NCBI GenBank assembly: GCA_035367155.1
Contig: DAOSJI010000002.1
Location: 52,980-116,979, forward strand
Source: JAAYSA01 sp035367155
GTDB taxonomy: Bacteria > Bacillota_I > Bacilli_A > RFN20 > CAG-826
Direction of reading: 5' to 3'
Length of the DNA stretch: 64,000 nt
Position numbers and translations under genes: made by a program
Part shown: piece by piece, positions 16,704 to 26,820 of the stretch
Layout of the letters: each line of letters begins with the position of its first letter
Numbering within the stretch: position 1 is the stretch's first letter
Notes under the pieces: model-generated
Seen by the model: the letters and a program-made list of their open reading frames with translations, nothing else
The model's database searches: none
What the model was told of the DNA's origin: nothing

Positions 16704-18002
16704 ATGAAAAAGATGACAGTTTCATTGGTAGCACTAATGTCCCTAGCAGCTTTAGCAGGTTGTACAAAAAAACCAACCCCATCATCTAGTTCAGAAGCTC
16801 CAGTTGTTTCCGATAGCACAACATCAGAAGTTGAAGATACTAGAAAACCATGGGAAAAGCTTTATTTTGGAAACAACGATGCAAGGCTTGGAAACTTTGT
16901 AGCAGATCTACCCTTACCTGCAGACGGAGAAGAAAGTAGACTCTTAAATAGTGATGAACTTTCTGGACTTGTTGCTCTTATTCAAACAAATGATGAAGTA
17001 ATTAATGTTCAAGGAAGCATCATTGATGAACAATGGTTTGCTGGTGATGGCTCTAGAGAAGACATTTCTACAGCAGACATTGCAATTGAAGGACAAGCTC
17101 TAGCCTTAAGATATGATAACTATGTATTACATCAACAAGCTGCATATACAACCACATATACATGGGATGAAGAACAAATCATTGAAGATAGCAGTGAAGA
17201 AGTTAGTGAACCAGTTAGCGGAAGGATTTTACATCCAGGTGTAAAGAAAGATACCCTTGTTTATTTTTCAGAAACCGTATCTGAAGAACCAGGAAGTGAA
17301 CCAACAAGTGAAGGACCATTAACGACTGAAGTTGAAGTAACACAAACTACTGAAACACTAGAAAACACTGTTATTAGACCCCTTGAACATGAAGGCGAAG
17401 ATGTTATTGCGGTTCAAAATAAATATGGTGGTATTCTTGGTAACGGCGTTGAATTTTTCAACTATTCTGACACACTATACAAAAACACATTCAATATCGG
17501 TGGTGGTGCTCGTTGGATTGATAGCAAAACAAATTCACAATATGGATATGACGCTTGGTATGGAGCAATAACACAACAAACAAGTTGGATGGCTGATGTT
17601 GAAGCAGGAACCCGCCAACTTGGTAAATTATACGAAGCTGAACTTATGGCCGATGGAACCATTTATCTCTTAGATAGCTGGGTTCTTACACCAAAACCAG
17701 TCTATATTGATGGACAATATTATGGTGGTTACTTTGGATTTGTCGGTGGAGCATTAGTTGTAATTGAAGAAGGAATCGTTTCTAACTTACTTGTAAGAAT
17801 AGGTTATGTCCTTCACTACTGGCTTGGTCCAGATGCCCCACCTAATGCACAACATTACGTTCCAGAAGAAGGTCGAACATTCGATTGGACAGAATACGCT
17901 CCCTACTATTACTTTGGTGATAATTTAGGTTTTGGCGTTCTTGATGACAATGGTGAGTTTGATCTAACTGAATGGGATATTGCTGATTTCGAAGTAGAAT
18001 AA
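16704..18002 (+). CDS. Secreted lipoprotein of unknown function
   Basis: The 432-residue protein starts with a lipoprotein signal ending LAALAGC (Cys20), then a Ser/Thr/Glu-rich linker to about residue 50. A second low-complexity acidic stretch (about 195-225, SEEPGSEPTSEGPL) divides the mature part. The C-terminal half is rich in Gly, Tyr and Trp (GGGARWIDSKTNSQYGYDAW, then QYYGGYFGFVGGALVV), as in beta-rich extracellular domains. I do not recognise a family. It forms a single-gene unit with its own consensus promoter, strong ribosome site and terminator, so it may be an abundant surface protein. Confidence 0.85.
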   Translation: MKKMTVSLVALMSLAALAGCTKKPTPSSSSEAPVVSDSTTSEVEDTRKPWEKLYFGNNDARLGNFVADLPLPADGEESRLLNSDELSGLVALIQTNDEVINVQGSIIDEQWFAGDGSREDISTADIAIEGQALALRYDNYVLHQQAAYTTTYTWDEEQIIEDSSEEVSEPVSGRILHPGVKKDTLVYFSETVSEEPGSEPTSEGPLTTEVEVTQTTETLENTVIRPLEHEGEDVIAVQNKYGGILGNGVEFFNYSDTLYKNTFNIGGGARWIDSKTNSQYGYDAWYGAITQQTSWMADVEAGTRQLGKLYEAELMADGTIYLLDSWVLTPKPVYIDGQYYGGYFGFVGGALVVIEEGIVSNLLVRIGYVLHYWLGPDAPPNAQHYVPEEGRTFDWTEYAPYYYFGDNLGFGVLDDNGEFDLTEWDIADFEVE

Positions 18003-18017
18003 ATCTAAGCTAATCTT

Positions 18018-18047
18018 AAAAAAGCTGATAATATTATCAGCTTTTTT
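18018..18047 (+). terminator. Strong terminator after the lipoprotein gene
   Basis: A perfect palindrome (core GCTGATAATATTATCAGC) flanked by six A and six T closes the lipoprotein transcript; it could work in both directions. Confidence 0.92.
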
Positions 18048-18099
18048 CTTTTTTTAATATATAAATTGATTATAATTATAAGTAAGGAAATAAGACATT

Positions 18100-20658
18100 A
18101 TGCTAGAACTAAGAAACATACATAAAGACTACTATATTGACAAAAAACCTTTACATGTTTTAAAAGGAATTGATTTAGTTTTTCCTCGCCATCAGTTTGC
18201 AACTATTTTAGGACCAAGCGGTTGTGGGAAAACAACGCTTTTAAATCTTATCGGTGGATTAGATTTATACACTAGCGGAGATCTTTTAATTGATGGTCAA
18301 TTCACAAATACATATAAAGATAGAGATTGGGATGCATATCGAAACCATCGTGTTGGTTTTGTTTTTCAATCATATAATCTTATACCGCACTTAACAGTTG
18401 TAGATAATGTTGAACTTTCTTTAACTTTAACTGGAATGAGTCCAAAAGAAAGAAGAGCGAAAGCAATAGAAACACTAAAAAGCGTTGGTTTAACTGATGA
18501 AATATATAAAGATGTCACTAAATTATCAGGTGGTCAAATGCAACGAGTTGCAATCGCTAGAGCAATTGTTAATGACCCTGATATTATTCTTGCAGACGAA
18601 CCAACAGGAGCTCTCGACTCAAAAACAAGTGAACAAATAATGGATATTATAAAAGAAATTAGTAAAACTAAACTCGTCATTATGGTAACTCATAACGAAA
18701 ATATTGCAAAAAAATATAGTGATAGAGTTATTAGGATGCTTGATGGGGTAATTACAAGTGATAGCAATCCACCTGTAGAGACTAAAACGGAAAAAGAAGG
18801 AGAATTAAGCAACAATAAAACTTCAATGTCTTTTTTTACCGCGCTCAAAAACTCTTTTAAAAACTTAATTACTAAAAAAGGAAGAACTGTGTTGACATCA
18901 GTTGCGGGGTCTTTAGGCATTATAGGAGTTGCTCTAATTAGTTCTGTTTCAAACGGTTTTTCAAATTATATTGATCGGATTGAATCATCTGTTATGGTCG
19001 GTTATCCAATAGCTGTTATGTCAAGTTCATTTGAAATTTCAACAAGTCTTGATGACTATAAAGTAAATCGTGAAAAATACCCAGATGATGAAAAAGTATT
19101 CGTTTATGATGAATATGATACAAGCGAATCGGGCTTAAAACTATATTTTAATGATATAAATGAAGAATATATTAATATGGTCAGAGGCTTTGAGGAAGAC
19201 GGACTTGCTTCTAGTGTAATGGTTAACTATATGACAAGAAGTAATCTTATAACAAGACGACCAAACGGAAACGTTCAAAGAGTAGGGAATACGAGTTTTA
19301 GTTACTTTAGTGCGATTCCTTCAGGAACATTTAGTCCTCTCGTAGGTGATGAAGAGTTTATGTTAGAAACTTATGATTTAATTGGAGAAACATCGCGCTT
19401 TCCTACTAATATTAACGAAGCTGTCTTAATGATTGATAGTTATAATAGAATCTCATTTCAAACATTAAGTGATATTGGTGTGTTAAATACTGGCGCCTCA
19501 ACAATTAAAGAAATTGATTTTACTGATCTGATTGGAAAAAAATATAAACTAATTGATCATGATGATTATTATTTGCGTTATCCCGCTGAAGATGTAGAAG
19601 TCGAAAATAAATTTTCAGAAACAGGAACAACAACTATAGAAAAATATCGAGTTCGTTGGGGAGAAATTGAAAGTATGTTTAATGATCCTGAAATTGGAAT
19701 TGAGCTTGAAATTGTTGGGATTTTGAGGCCAAAACGCGAAACGAGAATAAGTTTATTATCCCCAGGATTAAAGTATCATCGTGATTTAGTTGAAGTCATG
19801 AAAGATAGAAACGTCAATAGCGAAATTGGGAAAAGTTTTAGTAATAATATAGCAAGTACTAAAACAATGGATGAAATTAGGGAAATGAGCGAAGCCGAAA
19901 TAGCAAACGCACTCCAAAATGTGATTAATTTTTACTCACCATTTACAGATTCAGGAAATCCAACAGGAACAATATCATTTCAATTCTTTTTAAACTCAGC
20001 TAAATTTTATGGTGCAACATTTGAAGACATTGATACAAGTACTGAAGGAAGAACATTTATAAAAGCGGCAATCGATTCGATGTATTCTTTGGTAGAATCA
20101 ATTGCAATATTTCCTAAGGATGCAAATTCTAAGAAAATAATTCGCAACAAAATGGATAAATATAATGAAGAAAATCCTTTAGAACAAATTAAATATTTTG
20201 ATGCAGTTTCTACATTGACCGATTCGCTAGCAACAATGGTCAATATCGTGACTATAGTTTTATTAGTTTTTACCAGCATTTCCTTGGTGGTTTCTGGATT
20301 ATTGATTGCAATCATCACCTATATTTCTGTTATAGAGAGAACAAAAGAGATAGGTGTTTTAAGGGCTTTAGGTGCTCGTAAAAAAGATGTGACTAGACTC
20401 TTTGAAGCAGAGACTTTTATTATTGGTTTAATCGCTGGGCTTATTGGGGTAATAGTTGCTTATTTAATTACAATTCCTTTAAATATGATTTTGAATAACG
20501 CGTTCCCCGGAGAAAACATAGGAAATATAGCAGATTTAGCACCGTTAACCGCCGTATTTTTAGTAGCTTTGAATGTGGGATTAACGATGTTAGCAGGATT
20601 AATTCCAAGTATTGCAGCAGCGCGTAAAAATCCTGTAGAAGCTTTAAGAACTGAATAA
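18100..20658 (+). CDS. MacB-type ABC transporter, ATPase fused to FtsX-like permease
   Basis: The 852-residue protein joins an ABC ATPase to a type VII (MacB/LolCDE-like) permease. ATPase motifs: Walker A GPSGCGKTTLLNLIGG (about 38-53), signature LSGGQMQRVAIARA, Walker B IILADEPTGALDS. A first membrane helix lies near 263-285, followed by a large extracytoplasmic domain of roughly 420 residues, then three helices with the FtsX region typical of the family (ERTKEIGVLRALGARKKDV). Such fusions move lipoproteins, peptides or antimicrobials by mechanotransmission rather than through a channel. It stands alone with its own -10-like TATAAT near 18072. It may serve the lipoprotein encoded just before it, though this is only neighbourhood inference. 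Confidence 0.9.
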   Translation: MLELRNIHKDYYIDKKPLHVLKGIDLVFPRHQFATILGPSGCGKTTLLNLIGGLDLYTSGDLLIDGQFTNTYKDRDWDAYRNHRVGFVFQSYNLIPHLTVVDNVELSLTLTGMSPKERRAKAIETLKSVGLTDEIYKDVTKLSGGQMQRVAIARAIVNDPDIILADEPTGALDSKTSEQIMDIIKEISKTKLVIMVTHNENIAKKYSDRVIRMLDGVITSDSNPPVETKTEKEGELSNNKTSMSFFTALKNSFKNLITKKGRTVLTSVAGSLGIIGVALISSVSNGFSNYIDRIESSVMVGYPIAVMSSSFEISTSLDDYKVNREKYPDDEKVFVYDEYDTSESGLKLYFNDINEEYINMVRGFEEDGLASSVMVNYMTRSNLITRRPNGNVQRVGNTSFSYFSAIPSGTFSPLVGDEEFMLETYDLIGETSRFPTNINEAVLMIDSYNRISFQTLSDIGVLNTGASTIKEIDFTDLIGKKYKLIDHDDYYLRYPAEDVEVENKFSETGTTTIEKYRVRWGEIESMFNDPEIGIELEIVGILRPKRETRISLLSPGLKYHRDLVEVMKDRNVNSEIGKSFSNNIASTKTMDEIREMSEAEIANALQNVINFYSPFTDSGNPTGTISFQFFLNSAKFYGATFEDIDTSTEGRTFIKAAIDSMYSLVESIAIFPKDANSKKIIRNKMDKYNEENPLEQIKYFDAVSTLTDSLATMVNIVTIVLLVFTSISLVVSGLLIAIITYISVIERTKEIGVLRALGARKKDVTRLFEAETFIIGLIAGLIGVIVAYLITIPLNMILNNAFPGENIGNIADLAPLTAVFLVALNVGLTMLAGLIPSIAAARKNPVEALRTE

Positions 20659-20680
20659 GACAAATGAATGGAGGATAATT

Positions 20681-21634
20681 ATGCAAAAAGACTATTTTTC
20701 AAATTTTAGAGATGCATTAGGTGCTACTAAACTTACCTTTACTGAGGGTAAAGCAAAAGGAATTGATGTAATTATTGCTCATAACAATCTTTTTACTATG
20801 TATATTCTTCCAGATCGAGGAATGGATATTTATCGCCTTGAATATAAAGGTGAAAATATTGCATATATTAGTCCTAATGGTCCAGTTAACCCGCTTCATT
20901 TAGGGAGTTCAGGAATTGAATCTTATTGGTCCACTTTTATTGGAGGTTTCTTATTAACTTGTGGGCTAGATAATGTTATGGGTCCTGAAAAAAGAGGAAA
21001 TAAAACAATTATTCAACATGGGACATATACATTAACCCCAGCAACGGATTTAAAAATAGAAACCATTGAAAATAACGGTGAACCACATTTAGAAATAAGT
21101 GGGAAAATGGAGATTACAGCCCTATTTGGTAGTAGGTTAGTTGTAAAAAGGCTAATTACTATTAAGTACAATAATCCTTGTTTTACACTTAAAGATGTAA
21201 TAGTTAACGAAGGGCTAAAGGATGATGAGTATATGATTATGTACCACCACAACATTGGTTATCCTTTATTTAATGAAAACAGCAATTTGAATATTAATAA
21301 AAAAGAAACATACATGATTTCAAAAAATTCTACAATTGATCAATTTAATGCTTTTGATAAACCGAGTCCAAACATTGATGAAATGGTTTATATGCACAAG
21401 ATAAACAAAGGAATCAAAGATCATGTCTCGATAGAAAACGACAAATATAAGTTATTAATTGGGTGGAACCAAGAAAAACTTCCTTATATGGTTCAATGGA
21501 AGTGTATGCAGAAAAATAATTATGTTCTAGGTTTAGAACCTGCCATGTCTCCATACCCTAAAAAAGAATATAGAACGATAAAAGTGGGTGAAGAACACAC
21601 ATATTTACTTACATATAAATTCGAAGATAAGTAA
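20681..21634 (+). CDS. DUF4432 family protein (aldose-epimerase-like fold)
   Basis: The 317-residue protein matches the DUF4432 group of galactose-mutarotase-like beta-sandwich proteins: LPDRGMDIYRLEYKGENIAY near the start, a GGFLLTCGLDN segment, and MYHHNIGYPLF in the middle, followed by GLEPAMSPYPKKEYRTIKVGEEHTYLL. Members are thought to isomerise or bind sugars, but substrates are mostly unknown. It follows the ABC transporter by 22 bases, with a good GGAGG site, and a terminator closes the pair. No sugar kinase or transporter lies near enough to suggest a pathway. Confidence 0.85.
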   Translation: MQKDYFSNFRDALGATKLTFTEGKAKGIDVIIAHNNLFTMYILPDRGMDIYRLEYKGENIAYISPNGPVNPLHLGSSGIESYWSTFIGGFLLTCGLDNVMGPEKRGNKTIIQHGTYTLTPATDLKIETIENNGEPHLEISGKMEITALFGSRLVVKRLITIKYNNPCFTLKDVIVNEGLKDDEYMIMYHHNIGYPLFNENSNLNINKKETYMISKNSTIDQFNAFDKPSPNIDEMVYMHKINKGIKDHVSIENDKYKLLIGWNQEKLPYMVQWKCMQKNNYVLGLEPAMSPYPKKEYRTIKVGEEHTYLLTYKFEDK

Positions 21635-21662
21635 ATAGACTAAAAAAATTAGACAATGTAAA

Positions 21663-21693
21663 AAAACCAAGCACATAGTGTTTGGTTTTATTG
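21663..21693 (+). terminator. Terminator after the DUF4432 gene
   Basis: AAAACCAAGCAC and GTGTTTGGTTTT form a twelve-pair stem (one G-U) around an ATA loop and end in TTTTATT. The next TATAAT at 21694-21699 follows at once and probably belongs to the P-type ATPase promoter. Confidence 0.88.
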
Positions 21694-21724
21694 TATAATG
21701 AATTAGAATATACAAATTAACATT

Positions 21725-24169
21725 ATGAAAAGAACCGCAACTGAGAAAATTCGTCGAGTCGAAAGTAGGTTCAGCAGAGCTGAACGCTTTGTTGTTGCTA
21801 AAGAAACAGGACTATCAACAGCACAAGTAGAGCTTCGTAACAAACAAGGTTTAAATAATAAAGTTCGAGAAGCGATTACAAAAACTGGGTGGGAAATCTT
21901 TAAGCAAAACTTCCTTTCGTTTTTTAATATTCTTTTATACGGTATAGCCGCGGCAATGATAGCAGTGCGCTATTACAGCGGACTTTTCTTTTTAGTAATT
22001 TTAGCCGCTAATATTTTAATTGGTTTTATTCAAGATATTCGTGCTAGAAGAACGCTTGAAAAATTATCTATACTTTCAAAACAAACAAATTTAGTTGTTC
22101 GTAATGGTGAAGAAATAGAAATTGATTCCGATCATATTGTTTTAGATGATATTTTAATTTTAAAGCTAGGTGATCAAGTTTCTGTTGATGGTGTCTTACT
22201 AAGTGGCAGCTTAAAAGTAAATGAATCACTTCTTACTGGTGAAAGTGAGCATATTGATAAAAATGAAGGTGACTATATTTTGTCAGGTTCTTTTGTAACT
22301 AGCGGATACGCTTATGTTTTGGTTGATCGAGTCGGGAAAGCTAGATATGCTCAAACCCTTCAAACAAAAGCAAGAGCATTCAAACGACCTAAATCACAAT
22401 TACTAGCATCAATTAATCAATTATTTAAAGTTATTGGTATTTTTGTAATCATTATTGGACTTTTAATGATTTTAATTAACTTTGTTCAAAACGCAACATT
22501 AGTTCAAAACGTAAAAAGTGTTTCTGGATCACTTGTAAGTATGATTCCATCAGGGATGTATTTATTAACTAGTATGACTCTTGCAGTAAGTGTTATTAGA
22601 CTTGGTAAAAAAAGAACTCTTGTTCAAGAAATGTATTCTATTGAAATGCTAGCCCGCGTTGATGTTCTTTGTTTAGACAAAACTGGAACTTTAACGGATG
22701 GAACAATGAGTGTTAGAGATGTGTATAAATTCGATGAATATGAAAAAGAAGACATGCACCTTATTTTAGGTAGCTTCTTTTTAGCTAATTCAGATAGTAA
22801 CGCTACAGCTGAAGCACTAAGGAGTTATTTTAAAACCAATGAACCATTAGAGGTGAGTAAAGTCATTCATTTTTCTAGTCATAGTAAATTTTCTGCCGTT
22901 CAATTTAGAAAAAATGATTCTTATGTTTTGGGCGCAGCTCAATATATATTAAGTGCGAAAGAACTAGCTTTAATTAATGAAAAAATCGAAGAATACAGTT
23001 CTAAAGGTTTTAGAGTGTTAACACTGGCACATACAAAAAAGTCGCTTCGTGGCGAACGGTGTCCGAAGGGTCTAAAACCAGTTGCACTTATTATTTTAGA
23101 AGATCACATTCGCTCCGAAGCGATTGAAACTATACGATGGTTTGAAAATAACGGCGTTAAAATTAAGATTATTTCTGGTGATGATGCAGTTACTGTCGGT
23201 CAAATTAGTAAAACTTGCGGAGTTGTTGGGGCGGATCATCCACTTGATGTCTCATCAATGAGTGATGAGGAATTAATTAGACACGCTTCACAATATAGTG
23301 TTTTTGGTCGGGTTACACCCGAGCAAAAAGAAATGATTATAAGGCAACTTCAATCGGAGGGACAAATTGTTGCAATGATTGGGGATGGGGTTAATGATAT
23401 TCTTGCACTTAAAGCAGCGGATTGTTCAATTGCAATGGCTGAGGGAAGCGGAGCTGCTAGGGGAGCAAGTCATTTAATTATCGAACAAAACTTTGATGTT
23501 TTACCTTCAATTGTAGATGAAGGGCGCAGGGCAATTAATAACTTACAATTAACTTGGTCGCTTTTCTTAGGGAAAACGTTGTTTAGTATTATTATGTCGA
23601 CTATGTTTTTAATTACAGCAATTTTAGGACCAGCAGGTGCTAAAATTGTTTATCCTTTTACAACACAAAATATGTACATATGGGAAATTGGGGCGATTGG
23701 AATGCCAGCCTTCTTTATTTCGCTTCAACCTAATAAAGATAAAATTAAAGGTTCATTTATGGGTAATGTTGTCTTAAAAGCTTTACCAGGTGCAATTAGT
23801 ATAGTTATTGCAGTTATATTAATCTTTTTACTTCAAAGCATTGAACAGCGGCAACCTGGTACAACATACGTGTTTGATGAAACTGCTAGAACGATGGCGA
23901 CACTTACGATGTCATTATTTAGTTTTGTAATTCTTTTTAGAACGTGTTTGCCGTTTACAAAATATCGACTTACTTTATTTATAACTATTTTTACAGCGAC
24001 TCTATCTATCGTTTTAACTGCAGGTTTCTTAAGATTAGATCTATTTAATATTTATTACAAATATATTGGTACTGCTAATGTTATTCAACTTATTTTAATT
24101 AACATATTTATTATTATCATCTATGTAATTTTAGTACGAGGAATGAGCAGAAGAAGGAGTGAAGTATAA
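21725..24169 (+). CDS. P-type cation-transporting ATPase (CtpE/YfgQ-like)
   Basis: This 814-residue P-type pump has the actuator motif LLTGESE, phosphorylated aspartate Asp318 in DKTGTLTDG, and the hinge GDGVNDILALKAADCSIAM. The order is two N-terminal helices (about 60-100), actuator, two helices, cytoplasmic P and N domains, then six C-terminal helices. There is no N-terminal heavy-metal domain and no CPC motif, so it is not a copper pump; it looks like the CtpE/YfgQ branch linked to calcium or magnesium transport. Start ATG at 21725 has a weak ribosome site. It overlaps psuG by one base (TAATG), so the two are co-transcribed. Ion specificity is not proven by the sequence. Confidence 0.9.
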   Translation: MKRTATEKIRRVESRFSRAERFVVAKETGLSTAQVELRNKQGLNNKVREAITKTGWEIFKQNFLSFFNILLYGIAAAMIAVRYYSGLFFLVILAANILIGFIQDIRARRTLEKLSILSKQTNLVVRNGEEIEIDSDHIVLDDILILKLGDQVSVDGVLLSGSLKVNESLLTGESEHIDKNEGDYILSGSFVTSGYAYVLVDRVGKARYAQTLQTKARAFKRPKSQLLASINQLFKVIGIFVIIIGLLMILINFVQNATLVQNVKSVSGSLVSMIPSGMYLLTSMTLAVSVIRLGKKRTLVQEMYSIEMLARVDVLCLDKTGTLTDGTMSVRDVYKFDEYEKEDMHLILGSFFLANSDSNATAEALRSYFKTNEPLEVSKVIHFSSHSKFSAVQFRKNDSYVLGAAQYILSAKELALINEKIEEYSSKGFRVLTLAHTKKSLRGERCPKGLKPVALIILEDHIRSEAIETIRWFENNGVKIKIISGDDAVTVGQISKTCGVVGADHPLDVSSMSDEELIRHASQYSVFGRVTPEQKEMIIRQLQSEGQIVAMIGDGVNDILALKAADCSIAMAEGSGAARGASHLIIEQNFDVLPSIVDEGRRAINNLQLTWSLFLGKTLFSIIMSTMFLITAILGPAGAKIVYPFTTQNMYIWEIGAIGMPAFFISLQPNKDKIKGSFMGNVVLKALPGAISIVIAVILIFLLQSIEQRQPGTTYVFDETARTMATLTMSLFSFVILFRTCLPFTKYRLTLFITIFTATLSIVLTAGFLRLDLFNIYYKYIGTANVIQLILINIFIIIIYVILVRGMSRRRSEV

Positions 24170-25080
24170 TGAAAATTAGATTTAGCGAAGAAGTTAGGGA
24201 CGCCCTTAAAAATAAAAGACCCCTAGTAGCACTTGAAACAACTATTATAAGTCACGGAATGCCTTATCCTCGAAACATTGAAAATGCTTTAGAGGTAGAA
24301 GAAACTATTAGAAAAGAAGGGGCAATTCCAGCGACAATTGGAATAATTGAAGGTGAAATTGTCGTAGGTTTAACAAAAGAAGAAATAATTGAATTTGGCA
24401 AACGAAAAGATATTATTAAGTGTTCGCTTAGAGATTTAGCTTTTGTTTCTTTAAAAAAGAAATGGGGTTCAACCACAGTAGCGGCTTCAATCAATTTAGC
24501 AAAAAAAGCAGGTATAGATGTTTTTGTAACTGGTGGTATTGGAGGTGTTCATCGAAACGCAGAAATGACCTTTGATATATCTGCTGATTTAGATGAACTC
24601 GCAAAAACACAAATAATTACTGTATGTGCGGGCCCTAAAGCAATTTTAGATGTTGCTAAGACGGTTGAATATCTAGAAACAAAAGGGGTTCCTACTATAG
24701 GATATAAAACTAGCAAATTACCGCTTTTTTATACGCCGACAAGTAAATTTAATGTAACGCATAAACTTGATTCAGAGCAAGAAATAGCAGCAATCTATGC
24801 AAAACAAATTAACTTAGGGTTACCTCAAGCAATACTTGTATGTAATCCAGTTCCTAAAGATGCTTCCTTTACTTTAGAAGAAGCTGAAGATTTAATAAAA
24901 TTAGCTTTAAAGGAAGCTAAAGCAAAAGGAATCAAAGGAAAGGAAGAAACGCCTTTTCTACTTAGTAAAATTAATGAACTCTCAAAAGGTCGCTCTCAAT
25001 TTATTAACGAAGCATTAATTATTAATAATGCAAAAGTAGGAGCTAAAATAGCAATCTGTTTAAAAAAGGAGCTTAGTTAG
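24169..25080 (+). CDS. psuG: Pseudouridine-5'-phosphate glycosidase
   Basis: PsuG cleaves pseudouridine 5'-phosphate into uracil and ribose 5-phosphate. The 303-residue protein shows the family's start VALETTIISHGMPYPRN, the segment KKWGSTTVAAS, FVTGGIGGVHRNAE, and a late CNPVP motif. The partner pseudouridine kinase PsuK, normally adjacent, is absent from this window; here the gene follows a P-type ATPase. The organism may have the kinase elsewhere or take phosphorylated pseudouridine from RNA turnover. The start overlaps the ATPase stop. Confidence 0.95.
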   Translation: MKIRFSEEVRDALKNKRPLVALETTIISHGMPYPRNIENALEVEETIRKEGAIPATIGIIEGEIVVGLTKEEIIEFGKRKDIIKCSLRDLAFVSLKKKWGSTTVAASINLAKKAGIDVFVTGGIGGVHRNAEMTFDISADLDELAKTQIITVCAGPKAILDVAKTVEYLETKGVPTIGYKTSKLPLFYTPTSKFNVTHKLDSEQEIAAIYAKQINLGLPQAILVCNPVPKDASFTLEEAEDLIKLALKEAKAKGIKGKEETPFLLSKINELSKGRSQFINEALIINNAKVGAKIAICLKKELS

Positions 25081-25084
25081 TTTT

Positions 25085-25636
25085 ATGAAAACACAAGTAA
25101 AACTACGATTGCAGTTAAAGCAATTTTTAGCAAATGAACCATTAGATACAATAACGGTAAAAAGACTCGCTTCTTCGTGCGGAATTAACCGTCAAACTTT
25201 TTACTATCACTATCGGGATATTTATGAATTACTAGCAGATGTTTATATTAATGAAAAAATACCAAATTTAGATAAGGTCATTACATGGGAAAAAGCACTT
25301 GATCAAATTTTTAATTACATTATAAATAATCGACAATTTATTAATAATACTGCACAAAGTGCGGGTCATGATTTATTAGATGCCTTTTTTAACAATGTCT
25401 TTTACAATGTGCTATTAAACGAAATTAATATTATTGATTCGTCAAAAAAATTAACTGAACAAGAAGTTAGGTTTTTATCTTCTTTTTATAGTGCGGGTTT
25501 TGCAAATATTGTGATGCAGTGGATAGATGGGTCTCAAGAAGAAGCTCCATTAAGTGTAATCGATCGATTGATTAATTTTTTTGAAGGTAGTATTGAAAGA
25601 GTAATACAAAGGTATTGTAGGAAACAAAATGAATAG
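25085..25636 (+). CDS. TetR/AcrR family transcriptional regulator (DhaS-like)
   Basis: The 183-residue protein has a TetR DNA-binding head: TITVKRLASSCGINRQTFYYHYRDIYELLADV, with the helix-turn-helix ending in the family's FYYHF-like signature. The C-terminal ligand domain is of the TetR C-terminal type 7/DhaS kind. It starts four bases after psuG and overlaps the alcohol dehydrogenase by eight bases, so it most likely controls that enzyme. No operator can be placed, since the upstream sequence is coding. Confidence 0.88.
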   Translation: MKTQVKLRLQLKQFLANEPLDTITVKRLASSCGINRQTFYYHYRDIYELLADVYINEKIPNLDKVITWEKALDQIFNYIINNRQFINNTAQSAGHDLLDAFFNNVFYNVLLNEINIIDSSKKLTEQEVRFLSSFYSAGFANIVMQWIDGSQEEAPLSVIDRLINFFEGSIERVIQRYCRKQNE

Positions 25637-26807
25637 TTTTATTTTTCAAATTCCAACCAAATTATATTTCGGCGAAAACCAAGAATATAAAATAGCTGAC
25701 ATTTTGCAAGCGCTTAATGTAAAAAGACCTTTAATTTTAATTGGTCAACAATCTGTAATTAGAAGTGGTTTATTAAAAATAGTAACGGATATACTTGATG
25801 AAAAGAAAATCGATTATCAAATATATAAAGGAATAACACCAAATCCTGAAATTTATTTTGTAAGAGAAGGTGTAAAAAAAGCAAGAGAGTTTGAAGCTGA
25901 TTTAATTTTAGCAATAGGAGGCGGATCAGTTATTGATGTAGCAAAAGGAATGGCCTGTTCTTATTTTTATAGTGGAGACCCATTAGATTTATTCATTCAT
26001 ACTTATCGACCAACAGTCGCCCTTCCGATTGGAGTGATTTTAACTCATGCTGCTGCCGGAAGTGAAATGTCGACAAGTGCTGTTATAAGTGATAGTAAAA
26101 ATCATTTTAAACAAGGATATAATCATCAATTGAATAGACCAACTTTTGCTATTTGCAATCCTAAATATACTTTGACATTGCCACCTCATCAAACCGCGGT
26201 TGGTATTGTTGACATACTAATGCATACATTGGAAAGATATTTTAATAAAAGCGACGAATATGAAGTAAGCGATTATTTTGCTGAGGGACTTTTAAAAGGT
26301 GTTATTGAAGTTGGATACGCTCTAATGAAAAATCCAAATAATTTAAAAGCTAGAGCAAGTCTAATGTTATTTAGTTCATTATCACATTGTGGAATAACAA
26401 GTATTGGTAAAGAAGGACTTATGCCGATTCACGTTCTTGAACATCCAATAAGTGCATTATATCCATCGGTTGCTCATGGAGCTGGATTAGCAGTTATGTG
26501 GGGACCGTGGGCACGTCATTATGTAGAAAAAGATACTGCAAAATTTGTTTCTTTTGCACAAAACGTGCTTCAAATTAATGAACCAAGTTTAGATTGTCTA
26601 GAATTAGCTAAATTAGGCGTTAAACAACTTGATGATTATTTTAAACATTTAAATGTTAAAATAAGACTTCGCGACTATGGTGTTAAGAAGGATGATTTAG
26701 TAACTCTAGCCAAAATTGCGACCAAAAATAAAAAAAGTTCAATTTATCACTATACAGGGTCTTTAACATACGAAGAAGTGCTTCGTTTGTATGAAGAGGC
26801 CTATTAG
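25629..26807 (+). CDS. Iron-containing alcohol dehydrogenase (butanol dehydrogenase type)
   Basis: The 392-residue enzyme belongs to the type III metal-dependent alcohol dehydrogenases that interconvert aldehydes and alcohols with NAD(P)H. Family marks are ILAIGGGSVIDVAKG, THAAAGSEMSTSAVI, the metal-binding VDILMHTLERYF (Asp and His), and SVAHGAGLAVMWGPWARHY with further histidine ligands. The overall form is closest to YqhD/BdhA proteins. It is coupled to an upstream TetR regulator. In a fermentative organism it would dispose of reducing power by making alcohols; the true substrate is unknown. Confidence 0.93.
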   Translation: MNSFIFQIPTKLYFGENQEYKIADILQALNVKRPLILIGQQSVIRSGLLKIVTDILDEKKIDYQIYKGITPNPEIYFVREGVKKAREFEADLILAIGGGSVIDVAKGMACSYFYSGDPLDLFIHTYRPTVALPIGVILTHAAAGSEMSTSAVISDSKNHFKQGYNHQLNRPTFAICNPKYTLTLPPHQTAVGIVDILMHTLERYFNKSDEYEVSDYFAEGLLKGVIEVGYALMKNPNNLKARASLMLFSSLSHCGITSIGKEGLMPIHVLEHPISALYPSVAHGAGLAVMWGPWARHYVEKDTAKFVSFAQNVLQINEPSLDCLELAKLGVKQLDDYFKHLNVKIRLRDYGVKKDDLVTLAKIATKNKKSSIYHYTGSLTYEEVLRLYEEAY

Positions 26808-26820
26808 AAAGAAGGATATT

